From Pseudomonas sp. (GTDB taxonomy: Bacteria; Pseudomonadota; Gammaproteobacteria; Pseudomonadales; Pseudomonadaceae), in the NCBI RefSeq assembly GCF_028293835.1, contig NZ_JAQGNX010000068.1:1-35574 (forward strand): a stretch of 35,574 nucleotides of DNA. The letters run 5' to 3'. Within the stretch, counting starts at the first letter, position 1. Every line of letters begins with the position of its first letter. The position numbers and the translations under genes were made by a program. Shown here piece after piece: positions 26,352-35,574 of this stretch. The notes beneath the pieces were generated by a model, which had not been told where the DNA came from, made no database searches, and saw only the letters and a program-made list of their open reading frames with translations.

Positions 26352-26744
26352 ATGACTGCTGCCCGCTTGCTCGTCCCCTTGAGCCTCGCCCTGCTTGCCG
26401 CTTGTGCGCAACAACCACGACAACTCGTTGCCCTGGATAAACAAGGCGATTGCCCGCTGAAACTGAAAGCCGGGCAAACCGTGCTGTTGACCCTGCCCAG
26501 CACTCCCGAAACCGGCTATCGCTGGGCGGTGCAAAATCCCGCCCCCGGTGTTTTGCGCAGCTTGGGCCCGGAGGTGTACAGCAACCCGGAAGACGCTGGC
26601 CTAGTGGGCAGCGCCGGGCAATCGACCTGGCGCTATCAGGCGGCAAATGCCGGGACTGGCCGCCTGTTGATGGTTTATCAACAGCCGTGGGCGCCAGAAG
26701 TGGCCCCCATGAAGACCTTTGATTGTGCAGTGACGGTGAATTGA
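26352..26744 (+). CDS. icp: Chagasin-family cysteine peptidase inhibitor, lipoprotein
   Basis: The 130-residue protein has a lipoprotein signal with lipobox LAAC (Cys18), so it is anchored in the envelope. The three inhibitory loops of the chagasin/ICP family are visible: TPETGYRW (52-58, for NPTTGY), GSAG (86-89, for GxGG) and QQPWAP (110-115, for RPW/F). Such proteins block papain-like cysteine peptidases. GGAG lies six bases before the ATG. In P. aeruginosa an equivalent gene (PA0778) also sits beside the accessory Lon gene, so the pairing appears conserved. Confidence 0.87.
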   Translation: MTAARLLVPLSLALLAACAQQPRQLVALDKQGDCPLKLKAGQTVLLTLPSTPETGYRWAVQNPAPGVLRSLGPEVYSNPEDAGLVGSAGQSTWRYQAANAGTGRLLMVYQQPWAPEVAPMKTFDCAVTVN

Positions 26745-26756
26745 TCGACGCTTACA

Positions 26757-27176
26757 TCAAAGCATCTCAACGCTGGATTTATAGCCCATGACGGCGTAAG
26801 TCAGTTGAAACTCAATCGCACGTTTGAGCGCCGTTAGCTGGGTTTTTTTAGCCAGATTCTCAGCCTCTGTGGCAGGGTCCGCAGTTGTAGAAGAAAATTT
26901 ACTTGTGGACACCTTCAATTTGCTCTTTCTTGCCGCCAACGCGAGCCTTTGCAAAGCCTCTACAAGTTCGTCAGCCAATTTCTGTGTGGTCGCCAAGCCT
27001 TCGACAACTGATGGATAGGTGACTTTGGCTATTTCCAAGTCTGCCTTATCCCTAATATCTTGGAACTCGGAGATTGTTACTACCGAGACGTCCTCGCCCC
27101 CGCTCAGATTGACCTTCTCAATCTTATCAATCAGTGATTTTAGATCTGCATCTGTCGACCCTATATTGAGGCCCAT
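26757..27176 (-). CDS. Hypothetical helical protein
   Basis: This 139-residue soluble protein is rich in Lys, Ala, Ser and Thr, has no Cys, no signal peptide and no membrane segment, and is predicted mostly helical, with a possible coiled coil around LATTQKLADELVEALQRLALAARKSK. GGGAG sits eight bases before the ATG, which supports real translation. I do not recognise the family. It is convergent with icp, more AT-rich than the neighbouring icp, cmoA and cmoB, and sits alone, which suggests an acquired accessory gene. Confidence 0.6.
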   Translation of the reverse strand: MGLNIGSTDADLKSLIDKIEKVNLSGGEDVSVVTISEFQDIRDKADLEIAKVTYPSVVEGLATTQKLADELVEALQRLALAARKSKLKVSTSKFSSTTADPATEAENLAKKTQLTALKRAIEFQLTYAVMGYKSSVEML

Positions 27177-27370
27177 TACTGTTCTCCCTGAACACCAGCG
27201 TTGTCGTGATGGCTTAAGCTTAAAAGGACTCTATTAGGCGGTCTACTGTCAGAAATGACAGGTTTGACGACTATTTTGCCCGCTCGTCCGATGGCGATGC
27301 TCTTACAAGAGTGCACCCCCTTCACAACCCGGCTAAAATGCCGCCCTTTCTGATAATCGCCGGAATCGCC

Positions 27371-28114
27371 GTGAGCAAAGAACCCGACCGCATTTTCGCC
27401 CAGCCCCTGGATCAGGTGCCGGACTTCGCCTTTAACGAAGACGTGGTGCGTGTTTTTCCGGACATGATTAAGCGCTCGGTGCCCGGTTATCCAACCATTG
27501 TTGAAAACCTCGGCGTGCTTGCAGCGCAATTCGCGCAACCCAACAGCGTTCTTTATGACCTTGGCAGTTCACTTGGCGCGGTGACCCAATCGCTGCGCCG
27601 TCACGTGCGCAGCGAAGGTTGCCGCGTGATCGCTGTGGATAACTCCGCAGCAATGGTCGAGCGCTGCCGTGAATACCTCAAGGCGCAGGACTCGATGTTT
27701 CAGGAGTTGTTGCCGGTCGAGGTGGTCGAAGGCGACATTCTTGCGTTGCAGTTCCAGCCCGCGTCCGTAGTGGCGCTGAATTTCACGCTGCAGTTCATTG
27801 CTCCCGAACAGCGCCTAGCGTTGCTAGGGCGAGTGCATCAGGCGCTGGTGCCGGGCGGCGCCCTGATTCTCTCGGAAAAGCTGCGTTTCAACGATGAACA
27901 GGAACATGCGCTGCTCACGGATTTACACGTCGCCTTCAAGCGCGCCAACGGCTACAGCGAACTGGAGATTGCCCAGAAGCGCAGCGCCATCGAAAACGTC
28001 ATGAAACCTGACAGCCTTGAAGAACATCGGGATCGCCTGCTGGCGGCCGGGTTCTCAAAAGTGGTGCCGTGGTTCCAATGCCTTAACTTTGCCTCGTTGA
28101 TTGCCCTGCCATGA
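27371..28114 (+). CDS. cmoA: Carboxy-S-adenosyl-L-methionine synthase CmoA
   Basis: The 247-residue Rossmann methyltransferase-fold enzyme converts SAM and prephenate to carboxy-SAM for wobble-uridine tRNA modification (cmo5U34). Visible motifs are [33 protein letters not shown] (SAM site), [22 protein letters not shown] and LILSEKLRF. The start is GTG at 27371, giving the family N-terminus [12 protein letters not shown]; an upstream ATG at 27311 would add 20 atypical residues. It overlaps cmoB by ATGA, so the two are co-translated. Confidence 0.93.
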   Translation: MSKEPDRIFAQPLDQVPDFAFNEDVVRVFPDMIKRSVPGYPTIVENLGVLAAQFAQPNSVLYDLGSSLGAVTQSLRRHVRSEGCRVIAVDNSAAMVERCREYLKAQDSMFQELLPVEVVEGDILALQFQPASVVALNFTLQFIAPEQRLALLGRVHQALVPGGALILSEKLRFNDEQEHALLTDLHVAFKRANGYSELEIAQKRSAIENVMKPDSLEEHRDRLLAAGFSKVVPWFQCLNFASLIALP

Positions 28115-29082
28115 TTGATCTCGCTCCACTGGTCCGCCGCTTGGCGGGCACTCCCTTGGCTGAGTGGGCCAACGGCCTGCAAGCGCAACTTGATGCCAAG
28201 ATGGATAAAAGCCATGGCGACCTTGAGCGTTGGCAAGGCGCGCTGGACGCCCTGCCGCTGCTGACGCCGACCCGTATCGATCTGGCCGAAAGCTTCACCC
28301 TTGCTCTTGATAACGATTGCGATTGCGATGCCGACACTGTCGCGCAACTGCGCACTGCACTGATGGGGTTGTCGCCGTGGCGAAAAGGCCCGTTCGACGT
28401 ATTCGGTGTGCATATCGACACCGAATGGCGTTCGGACTGGAAATGGTCCCGGGTATCGCCGCACCTGAATTTGCAAGGCAAACGGGTGCTGGACATCGGC
28501 TGCGGCAACGGTTACTACCAGTGGCGCATGCTCGGCGCGGGGGCCGACAGTGTGATCGGGGTTGATCCGAACTGGCTGTTTTTCTGCCAATTCCAAGCCA
28601 TGCAGCGATTTTTGCCCGACCTGCCCGCTTGGCATTTGCCGTTTACCCTGGAAGACCTGCCTGCCAATCTCGAAGGCTTTGATACCGTGTTTTCCATGGG
28701 CGTGCTCTATCACCGTCGTTCTCCCATCGACCATTTACTGGCCTTGAAAGACTGCTTGGTCAAAGGTGGCGAACTGGTTCTGGAGACATTGGTGGTTGAA
28801 GGCGATGTGCAGCAGGTACTGGTGCCTGAGGATCGTTACGCGCAGATGCGCAACGTCTGGTTCCTGCCATCAGTGCCCGCGCTTGAGCTGTGGCTGCGGC
28901 GTGCGGGATTTGTGGACGTGCACTGTGTCGATGTCAGCACCACCACGGTGGAGGAACAGCGCGGTACCGAATGGATGCGCTTTAATTCACTGAGCGATTA
29001 CCTCGATCCGGCGGATCACAGCCGAACGGTTGAGGGCTTGCCCGCGCCAATGCGGGCAGTGATCGTGGCGCGCAAGCCTTAA
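28111..29082 (+). CDS. cmoB: tRNA U34 carboxymethyltransferase CmoB
   Basis: The 323-residue enzyme uses carboxy-SAM from CmoA to make cmo5U at position 34 of several tRNAs. Family stretches include [28 protein letters not shown], the SAM motif [38 protein letters not shown], and [21 protein letters not shown]. It shares 4 nt with cmoA. Length and motifs are complete; nothing unusual is seen. Confidence 0.95.
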   Translation: MIDLAPLVRRLAGTPLAEWANGLQAQLDAKMDKSHGDLERWQGALDALPLLTPTRIDLAESFTLALDNDCDCDADTVAQLRTALMGLSPWRKGPFDVFGVHIDTEWRSDWKWSRVSPHLNLQGKRVLDIGCGNGYYQWRMLGAGADSVIGVDPNWLFFCQFQAMQRFLPDLPAWHLPFTLEDLPANLEGFDTVFSMGVLYHRRSPIDHLLALKDCLVKGGELVLETLVVEGDVQQVLVPEDRYAQMRNVWFLPSVPALELWLRRAGFVDVHCVDVSTTTVEEQRGTEWMRFNSLSDYLDPADHSRTVEGLPAPMRAVIVARKP

Positions 29083-29088
29083 AAGCTC

Positions 29089-29185
29089 GCCTGTAGGAGC
29101 TGCCGAAGGCTGCGATAGCAATATTATTACCGTCGTAGCGCGACCACTTCTCGCTCAATCGCAGCCTGCGGCGGCTCCTACAGGG
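29089..29185. repeat. Inverted REP doublet, second family
   Basis: Arms at 29089-29116 and 29158-29185 are near-perfect inverted copies of a REP with core GTAGGAGCTGCCGAAGGCTG, separated by about 41 bases. It fills the convergent gap between cmoB and pdxJ, and its long hairpin may act as a bidirectional terminator. It differs in its inner bases from the GCCAACAAGTTGGC elements elsewhere in the window. Confidence 0.85.
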
Positions 29186-29200
29186 CGAGGCGCTTGTTGA

Positions 29201-29947
29201 TCAGCCCTGGGTAGCAGCCGCCAGGATCAGCGCTTTCATTTCTGCCACGGCGGATTTGAAACCTACAAACAGCGCATGGGCCACCAGCGCGTGGCCGATG
29301 TTCAGTTCGTTGATACCTCGAATAGCCGCGACTGCTTCGACGTTGTGGTAGTGCAAACCGTGACCGGCGTTGACGATCAGGCCTTGGCCTATGCCGAAGG
29401 CCACACCGTCGGCGATACGCTTTAATTCCTCCGCGACTTCGCTGGGAGTTTGCGCATCGGCGTAACGGCCGGTATGCAGCTCAACGGCCGGTGCGCCGAT
29501 GCGCTTGGAGGCGGCGATCTGGCGTTCATCGGGATCGATGAACAGCGACACTTCACAGCCGACTTTCGCCAGACGGTCCACGGCGGCCTTGATTCGGGCT
29601 TCCTGCCCGGCAACGTCCAGTCCGCCTTCAGTGGTCAATTCCTGGCGTGTTTCCGGGACCAGGCAAACGTGCTCGGGGCGCAGACGCTCGGCAAACGCGA
29701 GCATCTCCTCCGTCACGCCCATTTCAAAGTTCATGCGGGTCTGCAGCACCTCCTTGAGCAACAACACGTCACGTTCCTGAATGTGCCGACGGTCTTCGCG
29801 CAAATGCACGGTGATCCCGTCAGCGCCAGCCTCTTCGGCATCCAGCGCGGCCTTCACCGGGTCTGGGTAGCGGGTGCCGCGGGCCTGACGCAAGGTGGCC
29901 ACATGGTCGATGTTTACGCCGAGAAGAATGCGAGTGCTTTGGTTCAC
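29201..29947 (-). CDS. pdxJ: Pyridoxine 5'-phosphate synthase PdxJ
   Basis: The 248-residue TIM-barrel enzyme condenses 1-deoxyxylulose 5-phosphate with 3-amino-2-oxopropyl phosphate to pyridoxine 5'-phosphate. Motifs are [81 protein letters not shown] and [11 protein letters not shown]. It ends the minus-strand lepA-lepB-DUF4845-rnc-era-recO-pdxJ run, 52 bases after recO. Confidence 0.96.
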   Translation of the reverse strand: MNQSTRILLGVNIDHVATLRQARGTRYPDPVKAALDAEEAGADGITVHLREDRRHIQERDVLLLKEVLQTRMNFEMGVTEEMLAFAERLRPEHVCLVPETRQELTTEGGLDVAGQEARIKAAVDRLAKVGCEVSLFIDPDERQIAASKRIGAPAVELHTGRYADAQTPSEVAEELKRIADGVAFGIGQGLIVNAGHGLHYHNVEAVAAIRGINELNIGHALVAHALFVGFKSAVAEMKALILAAATQG

Positions 29948-29999
29948 GGATGTCTCCTGTCAAGGTGATTGAAACGGACCGGGGCAGCATAAAGCGTGC

Positions 30000-30683
30000 T
30001 CACGGCTTGCGAAACAGTTCGCGACTGACCAAAGGCCGACCGCCCAGATGCACGGCCAGCGCCTGGCGCATCAGTCGTTTAGCGGCTGCCAATGCTCCCG
30101 GTGCACTCCAGTCGGCTTCTGCCATGGCCAACAGTTCGACGCCTTGAAACACCCCCGGTTGCAACAACCAGACGCGCTCCAGCCCGGCATCCACTTGCAA
30201 GCGATACATGCCGTCGGCTGCCACCGGTTCGCCGTTGATATCGGCATCCAGATCAAAACCGTAGCCCAGGTCATCCAGAAGGCGCCATTCGAAAGAGCGC
30301 AGCAACGGTTCCAGCGGGCGACCTTCAGCCAAAGCCAACAACGTGGCGGCATAGTGATCGAAAACAGCCGGATGCGGAACTTCAGGGGGCAGCAGGCGGA
30401 TCAGCAGTTCATTTAGATAAAGACCGCTGAACAACGCTTCGCCGATGAGCCAGGTCGACAGACCGGAGCTCTCCATGCGCCCGACATTTTTCAGTTCGCC
30501 GCGACCACGAAACTCGACTTCCAGGGGAACGAAAGGTCGGGCCAACGTGCCAGCCTTGCCCCGTGCGCTGCGCAACACGGCGCGGAGTAAGCCTTGAGGC
30601 GTGAGGAAGTCGACCAGTGCGCTGCTTTCGCGGTACGCCCGGCTGTGCAGCACATAAGCGAGTTGGCCGGTTGGCGTGCTCAT
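30000..30683 (-). CDS. recO: DNA repair protein RecO
   Basis: The 227-residue protein has an N-terminal OB-fold ([36 protein letters not shown]) and a helical domain with [24 protein letters not shown] and [16 protein letters not shown]. It acts with RecF and RecR to load RecA on gapped DNA. The zinc-finger cysteines of some Gram-positive RecO proteins are absent, as usual in this group. It is separated from era by a 108-base gap. Confidence 0.92.
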   Translation of the reverse strand: MSTPTGQLAYVLHSRAYRESSALVDFLTPQGLLRAVLRSARGKAGTLARPFVPLEVEFRGRGELKNVGRMESSGLSTWLIGEALFSGLYLNELLIRLLPPEVPHPAVFDHYAATLLALAEGRPLEPLLRSFEWRLLDDLGYGFDLDADINGEPVAADGMYRLQVDAGLERVWLLQPGVFQGVELLAMAEADWSAPGALAAAKRLMRQALAVHLGGRPLVSRELFRKP

Positions 30684-30791
30684 CGTTAAGGCAGGCTCAC
30701 AGAGTGCAGCAACAATGGGGAGCGTAGCGGGTACGAACGGTGTTCAGCGGCATGAGGACCGACAGGCGCCCCCCACACCGCGTTGCGTAGC

Positions 30792-31694
30792 TTACAGGTC
30801 GCCGTAACCCAACGAGCGCAGGGCGCGTTCGTCATCGGACCAGCCGCCTTTGACCTTGACCCACAGGTTGAGCATGACTTTGGAGTCGAACAACAGCTCC
30901 ATATCACGGCGCGCGTCGGTACCGATGCGCTTGATCCGCTCACCCTTGTCGCCAATGATAATTTTCTTCTGACCGTCACGCTCTACCAGGATCAGCGCAT
31001 GAATGTGCAGCGTTTTACCCTGCTGCTTGAATTGCTCAATTTCTACGGTGATCTGATACGGAAGCTCAGCACCGAGCTGGCGCATGATTTTTTCACGAAC
31101 CAGTTCAGCGGCGAGGAATCGGCTGCTGCGGTCGGTGATTTGATCTTCCGGGAAAAAGTGCTCATTTTCCGGCAAATGCGCGGCGATCAAGCCTTCCAAC
31201 GCTTCAAGGTTGTGGCCTTGCTGCGCTGAAATCGGCACGATCTGCGCGTTCGGCAGTTGTCCCTGCAACCATTCCAGGTGCGGCATCAGCGCGGCTTTGT
31301 CTTCAAGGCGGTCAGTTTTGTTGATCGCAATAATCAACGGGCCCTGCACGTACTGCACACGCTCGAGGACCATTTGGTCTTCGTCAGTCCAGCGGGTGCG
31401 GTCCACCACGAAAATCACTACGTCGACGTCTTTCAACGCAGCCGAAGCGGTTTTGTTCATGTAGCGGTTCAGCGCTTTCTCGCCGTTCTTGTGCATGCCG
31501 GGGGTATCGACGTAGACCGCTTGAATCGGGCCTTCGGTTTTGATGCCGAGCATGTTGTGACGAGTGGTCTGCGGCTTGCGGGATGTAATCGCCAGCTTTT
31601 GTCCAAGGATGTGGTTCAGCAGCGTGGACTTGCCCACGTTTGGCCGGCCAACAATGGCAACGTAGCCACAGCGTGTTGCAGTTGAATCAGTCAT
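30792..31694 (-). CDS. era: GTPase Era, 16S rRNA maturation
   Basis: The 300-residue GTPase has G1 GRPNVGKS (16-23), switch residues around [13 protein letters not shown]3 DTPGM, G4 NKTD and G5 ISAQQ, then a C-terminal KH domain with [14 protein letters not shown]. It binds 16S rRNA and assists 30S assembly. The ATG at 31694 gives the family N-terminus ([16 protein letters not shown]) and lies within rnc, overlapping it by 8 nt; the frame further upstream to 31718 is inside rnc and not used. The overlap indicates translational coupling. Confidence 0.95.
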   Translation of the reverse strand: MTDSTATRCGYVAIVGRPNVGKSTLLNHILGQKLAITSRKPQTTRHNMLGIKTEGPIQAVYVDTPGMHKNGEKALNRYMNKTASAALKDVDVVIFVVDRTRWTDEDQMVLERVQYVQGPLIIAINKTDRLEDKAALMPHLEWLQGQLPNAQIVPISAQQGHNLEALEGLIAAHLPENEHFFPEDQITDRSSRFLAAELVREKIMRQLGAELPYQITVEIEQFKQQGKTLHIHALILVERDGQKKIIIGDKGERIKRIGTDARRDMELLFDSKVMLNLWVKVKGGWSDDERALRSLGYGDL

Positions 31695-32376
31695 TGCCGT
31701 TCTCCACGCCGAGGGCAATGAGTGCTGCGGCCGCTGCTACCTGTTCGGCAATACGACGGCTGACACCCTGACCACGGCTTTTTTCATTCAATAAGGTGAT
31801 CTCACACTCGACGAAAAACATTCGGCAGTGCGGTTCGCCCTGGATATCCACCACTTCGTAACGTGGCAGATCACAGGCGCGCGACTGCAAGAACTCTTGC
31901 AGCCGGGTTTTCGGATCTTTGTTGGTATCGACCAGCGTCAAGCTGTCGAACTCCGTGGTCAGCCAGGCCAATACGCGCTCACGCGCCATGTCCATGCCTG
32001 CATCCAGATAGATCGCACCGATCAGCGCTTCAAGGGCGTCGGCCAAAATCGACTCGCGACGGAAACCACCGCTTTTCAATTCACCGGAACCCAGACGCAG
32101 GTACTCACCCAGGTCGAAACCACGGGCCAGCACTGCCAACGTTTCGCCTTTCACCAGTCGCGCCCGAAGGCGCGACAATTGACCTTCTCGCGCCAGAGGG
32201 AAGCGATCGAACAAGGCTTCCCCGGCAACGAAGTTCAAGATGGCATCGCCGAGAAACTCCAGGCGCTCGTTGTTACGCCCGGCAAAACTGCGGTGCGTCA
32301 GGGCCAGAACCATCAGTTCCTGATCTTTAAACGTGTAGCCGAGCTGACGCTCAAGGCGATTCAGAGATACGCTCAC
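31687..32376 (-). CDS. rnc: Ribonuclease III
   Basis: The 229-residue enzyme has the catalytic signature [12 protein letters not shown] and the second acidic cluster [16 protein letters not shown], followed by a double-stranded-RNA-binding domain from about 155 ([31 protein letters not shown]). It processes rRNA precursors and structured RNAs. It starts with GTG sharing GTGA with the stop of the DUF4845 gene, and overlaps era by 8 nt at its end. Confidence 0.95.
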   Translation of the reverse strand: MSVSLNRLERQLGYTFKDQELMVLALTHRSFAGRNNERLEFLGDAILNFVAGEALFDRFPLAREGQLSRLRARLVKGETLAVLARGFDLGEYLRLGSGELKSGGFRRESILADALEALIGAIYLDAGMDMARERVLAWLTTEFDSLTLVDTNKDPKTRLQEFLQSRACDLPRYEVVDIQGEPHCRMFFVECEITLLNEKSRGQGVSRRIAEQVAAAAALIALGVENGND

Positions 32377-32750
32377 GGTTTAGCCACGCTGAATTCCTGG
32401 TCAAACTTCATCACCAGATCAATATTCTGGATCAGGGGTTCGCGCTCTTCGTATTTCAAATGGGCGAGGAACCTGTTGCTCTCCGCCGTCACACTTAACG
32501 CCTTGTTCAAATCCACATCCCGAATGCTGTTGACCTGCATGCCTTTACTGACATGCTCATAAAACTCGCTGACTGTCGTAATCCCCAGCGTTTTGTCGGT
32601 TTCGACCGAGCTGATAATTTTCTTCATCGACATATAGTCGAGGTAATGCGGAATCACTTTGAACGCCGTGCTGGCTACAAAAGCGACCAACGCCAACGTC
32701 AGCAGCCACCCAAATAACGACAAGCCTTTTTGCGAACCGGCGTATGTCAT
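32373..32750 (-). CDS. DUF4845 small membrane protein
   Basis: The 125-residue protein has one N-terminal membrane segment (about 12-30, [18 protein letters not shown]) followed by [16 protein letters not shown], typical of the DUF4845 family found between lepB and rnc in gammaproteobacteria. Its function is unknown; one anchor plus an outer domain suggests a role at the inner membrane. The ATG at 32750 has GAGG six bases upstream; an upstream frame to 32849 overlaps a hairpin and is not used. It is coupled to rnc by a 4-nt overlap. Confidence 0.88.
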   Translation of the reverse strand: MTYAGSQKGLSLFGWLLTLALVAFVASTAFKVIPHYLDYMSMKKIISSVETDKTLGITTVSEFYEHVSKGMQVNSIRDVDLNKALSVTAESNRFLAHLKYEEREPLIQNIDLVMKFDQEFSVAKP

Positions 32751-32830
32751 GGTCGACCTCAAGCGTAGCTGCTCTATTTGCCAGCGGGGTTGTTGTTCCG
32801 TTGCCAGCGTTTCAAGCCAGCCCAAATGAC

Positions 32831-32860
32831 ATACGGCGCTGTTGGGCAACAGCGCCGTAT
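32831..32860 (-). terminator. Perfect 13-bp hairpin between lepB and the DUF4845 gene
   Basis: ATACGGCGCTGTT (32831-32843) pairs exactly with AACAGCGCCGTAT (32848-32860) around a 4-base loop, five bases after the lepB stop. There is no real U-tract on the minus strand (GTCATTTGGG follows), so it may be an attenuator, an RNA-processing site (rnc lies downstream) or a 3'-end stabiliser and not a strong terminator. Confidence 0.5.
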
Positions 32861-32864
32861 TTGG

Positions 32865-33719
32865 CTACTTGATCAGACCTACCCGGGAAAAATTAGGCAG
32901 GTGGCTCAATTTCGGCTCAGGCCAGCTCATCCAGACAGCGAACGCTTTGCCGACAATGTTCTTGTCGGGGACCATGCCCAATTCATCTTTTGGAATATTG
33001 GGATCATCCCAGAAACGGCTGTCGTTGGAGTTGTCGCGGTTGTCACCCATCATGAAATAGTGCGCGGCTGGCACCGTCCATTCATGGTCGGGTGCCGCGC
33101 GGTAGCGGGTCATTTCCTGACGAATCTGGTGTTCTACCTCGCCCAGCTTTTCTTGATACAACTCAGCGCTCCCCAAGGTACCGGGCTCTGAGCCGATCAG
33201 TTGCTTGGCCACTAACTCACCATTGACGAACAATCGTTTGTCGTTGGTGTAGCGAATCCGGTCACCCGGCAAGCCGACTACACGCTTGATGTAGTTGACG
33301 CTCGGGTCGCTTGGGTAGCGAAACACCATGACATCGCCGCGCTGCGGGTCGCCGATTTGAATCACTTTCTGATCCAGCACTGGCAAGCGGATCCCGTAGG
33401 AAAATTTGTTCACCAGAATGAAATCACCCACATCCAGCGTTGGCTTCATCGATCCCGACGGAATCTGAAAAGGCTCAACCAGAAACGAGCGCAGGATCAG
33501 CACGATGAACAACACCGGAAAAAACGATTTGCCGTATTCAACCAGCAATGGCTCTTTGTTCAATCGCTCGACGACGGCGACGTCCGGCTGGCTGACGTTG
33601 CCCTGATAAGTCGATATGGCAGTACGCCGGCGTGGCGCCAGGACGGCCAGATCGAGCAAGGCAAGCAGACCGCATACGAAAACGGCGATGACCAACAACA
33701 GCGGGAAATTTAGTGACAT
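32865..33719 (-). CDS. lepB: Signal peptidase I
   Basis: The 284-residue membrane protease has helices at about 4-27 and 64-80 and the periplasmic catalytic domain with Ser90 in IPSGSMKPTL and Lys145 in YIKRVVGLPGDRI, plus HYFMMGDNRDNSNDSR (box E). It removes signal peptides from exported proteins. It starts six bases after lepA ends, the usual lepAB arrangement. Confidence 0.96.
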   Translation of the reverse strand: MSLNFPLLLVIAVFVCGLLALLDLAVLAPRRRTAISTYQGNVSQPDVAVVERLNKEPLLVEYGKSFFPVLFIVLILRSFLVEPFQIPSGSMKPTLDVGDFILVNKFSYGIRLPVLDQKVIQIGDPQRGDVMVFRYPSDPSVNYIKRVVGLPGDRIRYTNDKRLFVNGELVAKQLIGSEPGTLGSAELYQEKLGEVEHQIRQEMTRYRAAPDHEWTVPAAHYFMMGDNRDNSNDSRFWDDPNIPKDELGMVPDKNIVGKAFAVWMSWPEPKLSHLPNFSRVGLIK

Positions 33720-33724
33720 AGGAC

Positions 33725-35524
33725 CTAACTATCCAACCTGAGCACTGCAAGGAAGGCTTCTTGTGGAATTTCCACATTACCCACTTGCTTCATGCGTTTT
33801 TTACCGGCCTTTTGCTTCTCGAGCAATTTACGCTTACGGCTGACATCGCCGCCGTAACACTTGGCCAGTACGTTCTTTCTGAGCGCCTTGACGGTTGTAC
33901 GCGCCACAACCTGACCACCAATGGCGGCCTGGATTGCCACGTCGAACATCTGCCGCGGGATCAGTTCTTTCATTTTTTCGGTCAGCGCGCGACCTTTAAA
34001 GTTCGCGTTGTCACGATGCACGATCAACGCGAGGGCGTCGACTTTTTCACCATTGATCAAGACATCAAGCTTGACCAGGTTTGCAGACTGGTAACGATTG
34101 AAATGGTAATCCAGAGACGCATAACCACGGCTCACCGACTTGAGACGGTCGAAGAAGTCCAAAACCACTTCGTTCATCGGCAAGTCGTAGGTCACTTGCA
34201 CCTGCGTGCCAAGGAACAACATGTCATGTTGTACACCGCGTTTCTCGATGCACAGCGTAATGACGTTGCCCAGGTGCTCTTGGGGCACAAGAATATTTGC
34301 CCGTACGATCGGCTCGCGCATGTCCTCGATCGTTGACTGGTCAGGAAGCTTGGACGGGTTGTCGACCAGGATTGTTTCGCCGGTCTTCAACAATAATTCA
34401 AAAATTACCGTGGGCGCTGTGGTGATCAGATCCAGGTCGTATTCACGCTCCAGGCGCTCCTGGATGATCTCCATGTGGAGCATGCCGAGGAAGCCGCAAC
34501 GGAAGCCAAAGCCCAGTGCGTCGGAGCTTTCCGGTGCGTATTGCAGGGATGAGTCATTCAACGTCAGCTTTTGCAGGGCTTCGCGGAAGTCTTCAAAGTC
34601 GTCCGAGCTGACCGGGAACAAACCGGCATAAACCTGGGGCTGCACACGCTTGAAGCCTGGCAATACGTCTACATCAGGCGTTGTGCTCAGGGTCAGTGTG
34701 TCGCCAACCGGGGCGCCGTGAATGTCTTTGATGCCGGCAATGATGAAGCCTACTTCGCCAGCTTTCAGATCAACGGTCTGTGTGTGCTTGGGCGAGAACA
34801 CACCCACGCTGTCCACCAGGTGCATTTTGCCGGTGGATTTCACCAGAATCTTGTCGCCTTTGCGCACACGACCGTTGCGCACTCGCACCAGCGAGACAAC
34901 GCCAAGGTAGTTGTCGAACCAGGAATCGATGATCAGCGCTTGCAGCGGCGCTTCGATATCGCCGGTAGGAGCAGGAATGGTGTGAACCAGACGCTCCAGC
35001 ACTTCGTCAACGCCGAGCCCGGTCTTGGCCGAGCAGGCAACTGCGTCGGTGGCATCAATGCCGATGATCTTTTCGATCTCTTCCTTGACGCGGTCAGGAT
35101 CGGCCTGCGGCAAGTCGATTTTGTTCAGTACCGGCATGACCTCGAGGCCTTGCTCGATAGCGGTGTAGCAGTTGGCGACGGACTGAGCTTCGACCCCTTG
35201 ACCGGCATCGACTACCAGCAGCGCGCCTTCGCAGGCGGCCAGGGAACGGCTGACTTCGTATGTGAAGTCCACGTGGCCTGGGGTGTCGATGAAGTTCAGC
35301 TGATAGGTTTTGCCGTCCAGCGCTTTGTAATACAGGGTGACGCTGTGAGCTTTGATGGTGATGCCGCGTTCGCGTTCCAGGTCCATGGAATCGAGGACCT
35401 GGGCTTCCATCTCGCGCTCGGACAAGCCGCCGCACATTTGAATGAAGCGGTCGGCCAGCGTCGACTTGCCATGGTCAATGTGGGCGATGATGGAGAAATT
35501 GCGGATATGACTCAAATCACTCAC
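33725..35524 (-). CDS. lepA: Elongation factor 4 (LepA) GTPase
   Basis: The 599-residue translational GTPase is complete: G1 AHIDHGKST (14-22), the switch I region [14 protein letters not shown]3 DTPGHVDF, G4 NKIDLP, then EF-G-like domains and the LepA-specific C-terminal domain with [19 protein letters not shown]. It acts on ribosomes, in back-translocation or assembly. It starts at GTG 35524 ([11 protein letters not shown]); the promoter lies beyond the window edge. First visible gene of the lepA-pdxJ run. Confidence 0.97.
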   Translation of the reverse strand: MSDLSHIRNFSIIAHIDHGKSTLADRFIQMCGGLSEREMEAQVLDSMDLERERGITIKAHSVTLYYKALDGKTYQLNFIDTPGHVDFTYEVSRSLAACEGALLVVDAGQGVEAQSVANCYTAIEQGLEVMPVLNKIDLPQADPDRVKEEIEKIIGIDATDAVACSAKTGLGVDEVLERLVHTIPAPTGDIEAPLQALIIDSWFDNYLGVVSLVRVRNGRVRKGDKILVKSTGKMHLVDSVGVFSPKHTQTVDLKAGEVGFIIAGIKDIHGAPVGDTLTLSTTPDVDVLPGFKRVQPQVYAGLFPVSSDDFEDFREALQKLTLNDSSLQYAPESSDALGFGFRCGFLGMLHMEIIQERLEREYDLDLITTAPTVIFELLLKTGETILVDNPSKLPDQSTIEDMREPIVRANILVPQEHLGNVITLCIEKRGVQHDMLFLGTQVQVTYDLPMNEVVLDFFDRLKSVSRGYASLDYHFNRYQSANLVKLDVLINGEKVDALALIVHRDNANFKGRALTEKMKELIPRQMFDVAIQAAIGGQVVARTTVKALRKNVLAKCYGGDVSRKRKLLEKQKAGKKRMKQVGNVEIPQEAFLAVLRLDS

Positions 35525-35574
35525 GGATCAACACTCAAAAAGGTTGCAGGCAGACTGCCCGCCGAAAAATAGCC

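Noticed and set aside
30686..30979. Minus-strand frame across the recO-era gap
   Set aside because: It is a shadow of the end of era in another frame; the 108-base gap shows no gene.

Overview
The window reads as a chromosomal segment of a Pseudomonas, most likely from the P. fluorescens side of the genus. Three things suggest this: the conserved block lepA-lepB-DUF4845-rnc-era-recO-pdxJ next to cmoAB, icp and a second Lon protease; the short GTAGGAGC-type REP palindromes between genes; and a membrane PQQ glucose dehydrogenase. No rRNA, tRNA, CRISPR array or insertion sequence was found.

Layout. At 1-1243 (minus) lie a damaged DsbA/FrnE-type gene and a secreted alpha/beta hydrolase. At 1363-3778 (minus) is an orphan type VI secretion cargo module: an Hcp tube protein, a LysM-containing effector candidate with a glycine-rich hydrophobic C-terminus, and a small membrane protein as probable immunity. 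The three genes are chained by 4-nt overlaps, and a relic of a second effector copy follows. At 4009-5297 are metR and the zinc-free ribosomal protein L31, the latter with a Zur-like operator. At 5460-10412 is a nitrogen-scavenging set: an APC permease, a RamA-like amidase, a divergent LuxR-type regulator and an FMN-binding glutamate synthase-like protein. At 10409-13618 (minus) is a gtr-type surface-glycan glucosylation cassette (gtrA, gtrB, GT39 enzyme) that carries the decayed C-terminus of a second GT39 enzyme. Then come OpgC (13871-15013) and a large class A penicillin-binding protein (15258-18383). At 18410-19832 is an NfeR/NfeF-like iron pair with a palindromic operator. At 19883-23632 are a Pr6Pr membrane protein, a VF530 protein and gcd. 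At 23813-26744 are a second Lon protease, broken by one in-frame amber codon, and the chagasin-like inhibitor icp. At 26757-29082 are an unknown gene and cmoA-cmoB. At 29201-35524 (minus) is the pdxJ-recO-era-rnc-DUF4845-lepB-lepA block.

The most notable points are the T6SS cargo module with its effector relic, the GT39 relic inside the gtr cassette, and two nonsense mutations (lon and the DsbA-like gene). Both nonsense changes, and the nearby abnormal residues in lon, are explicable as G:C to T:A transversions. That pattern fits a mutator lineage or gene decay, or oxidative damage introduced during sequencing.
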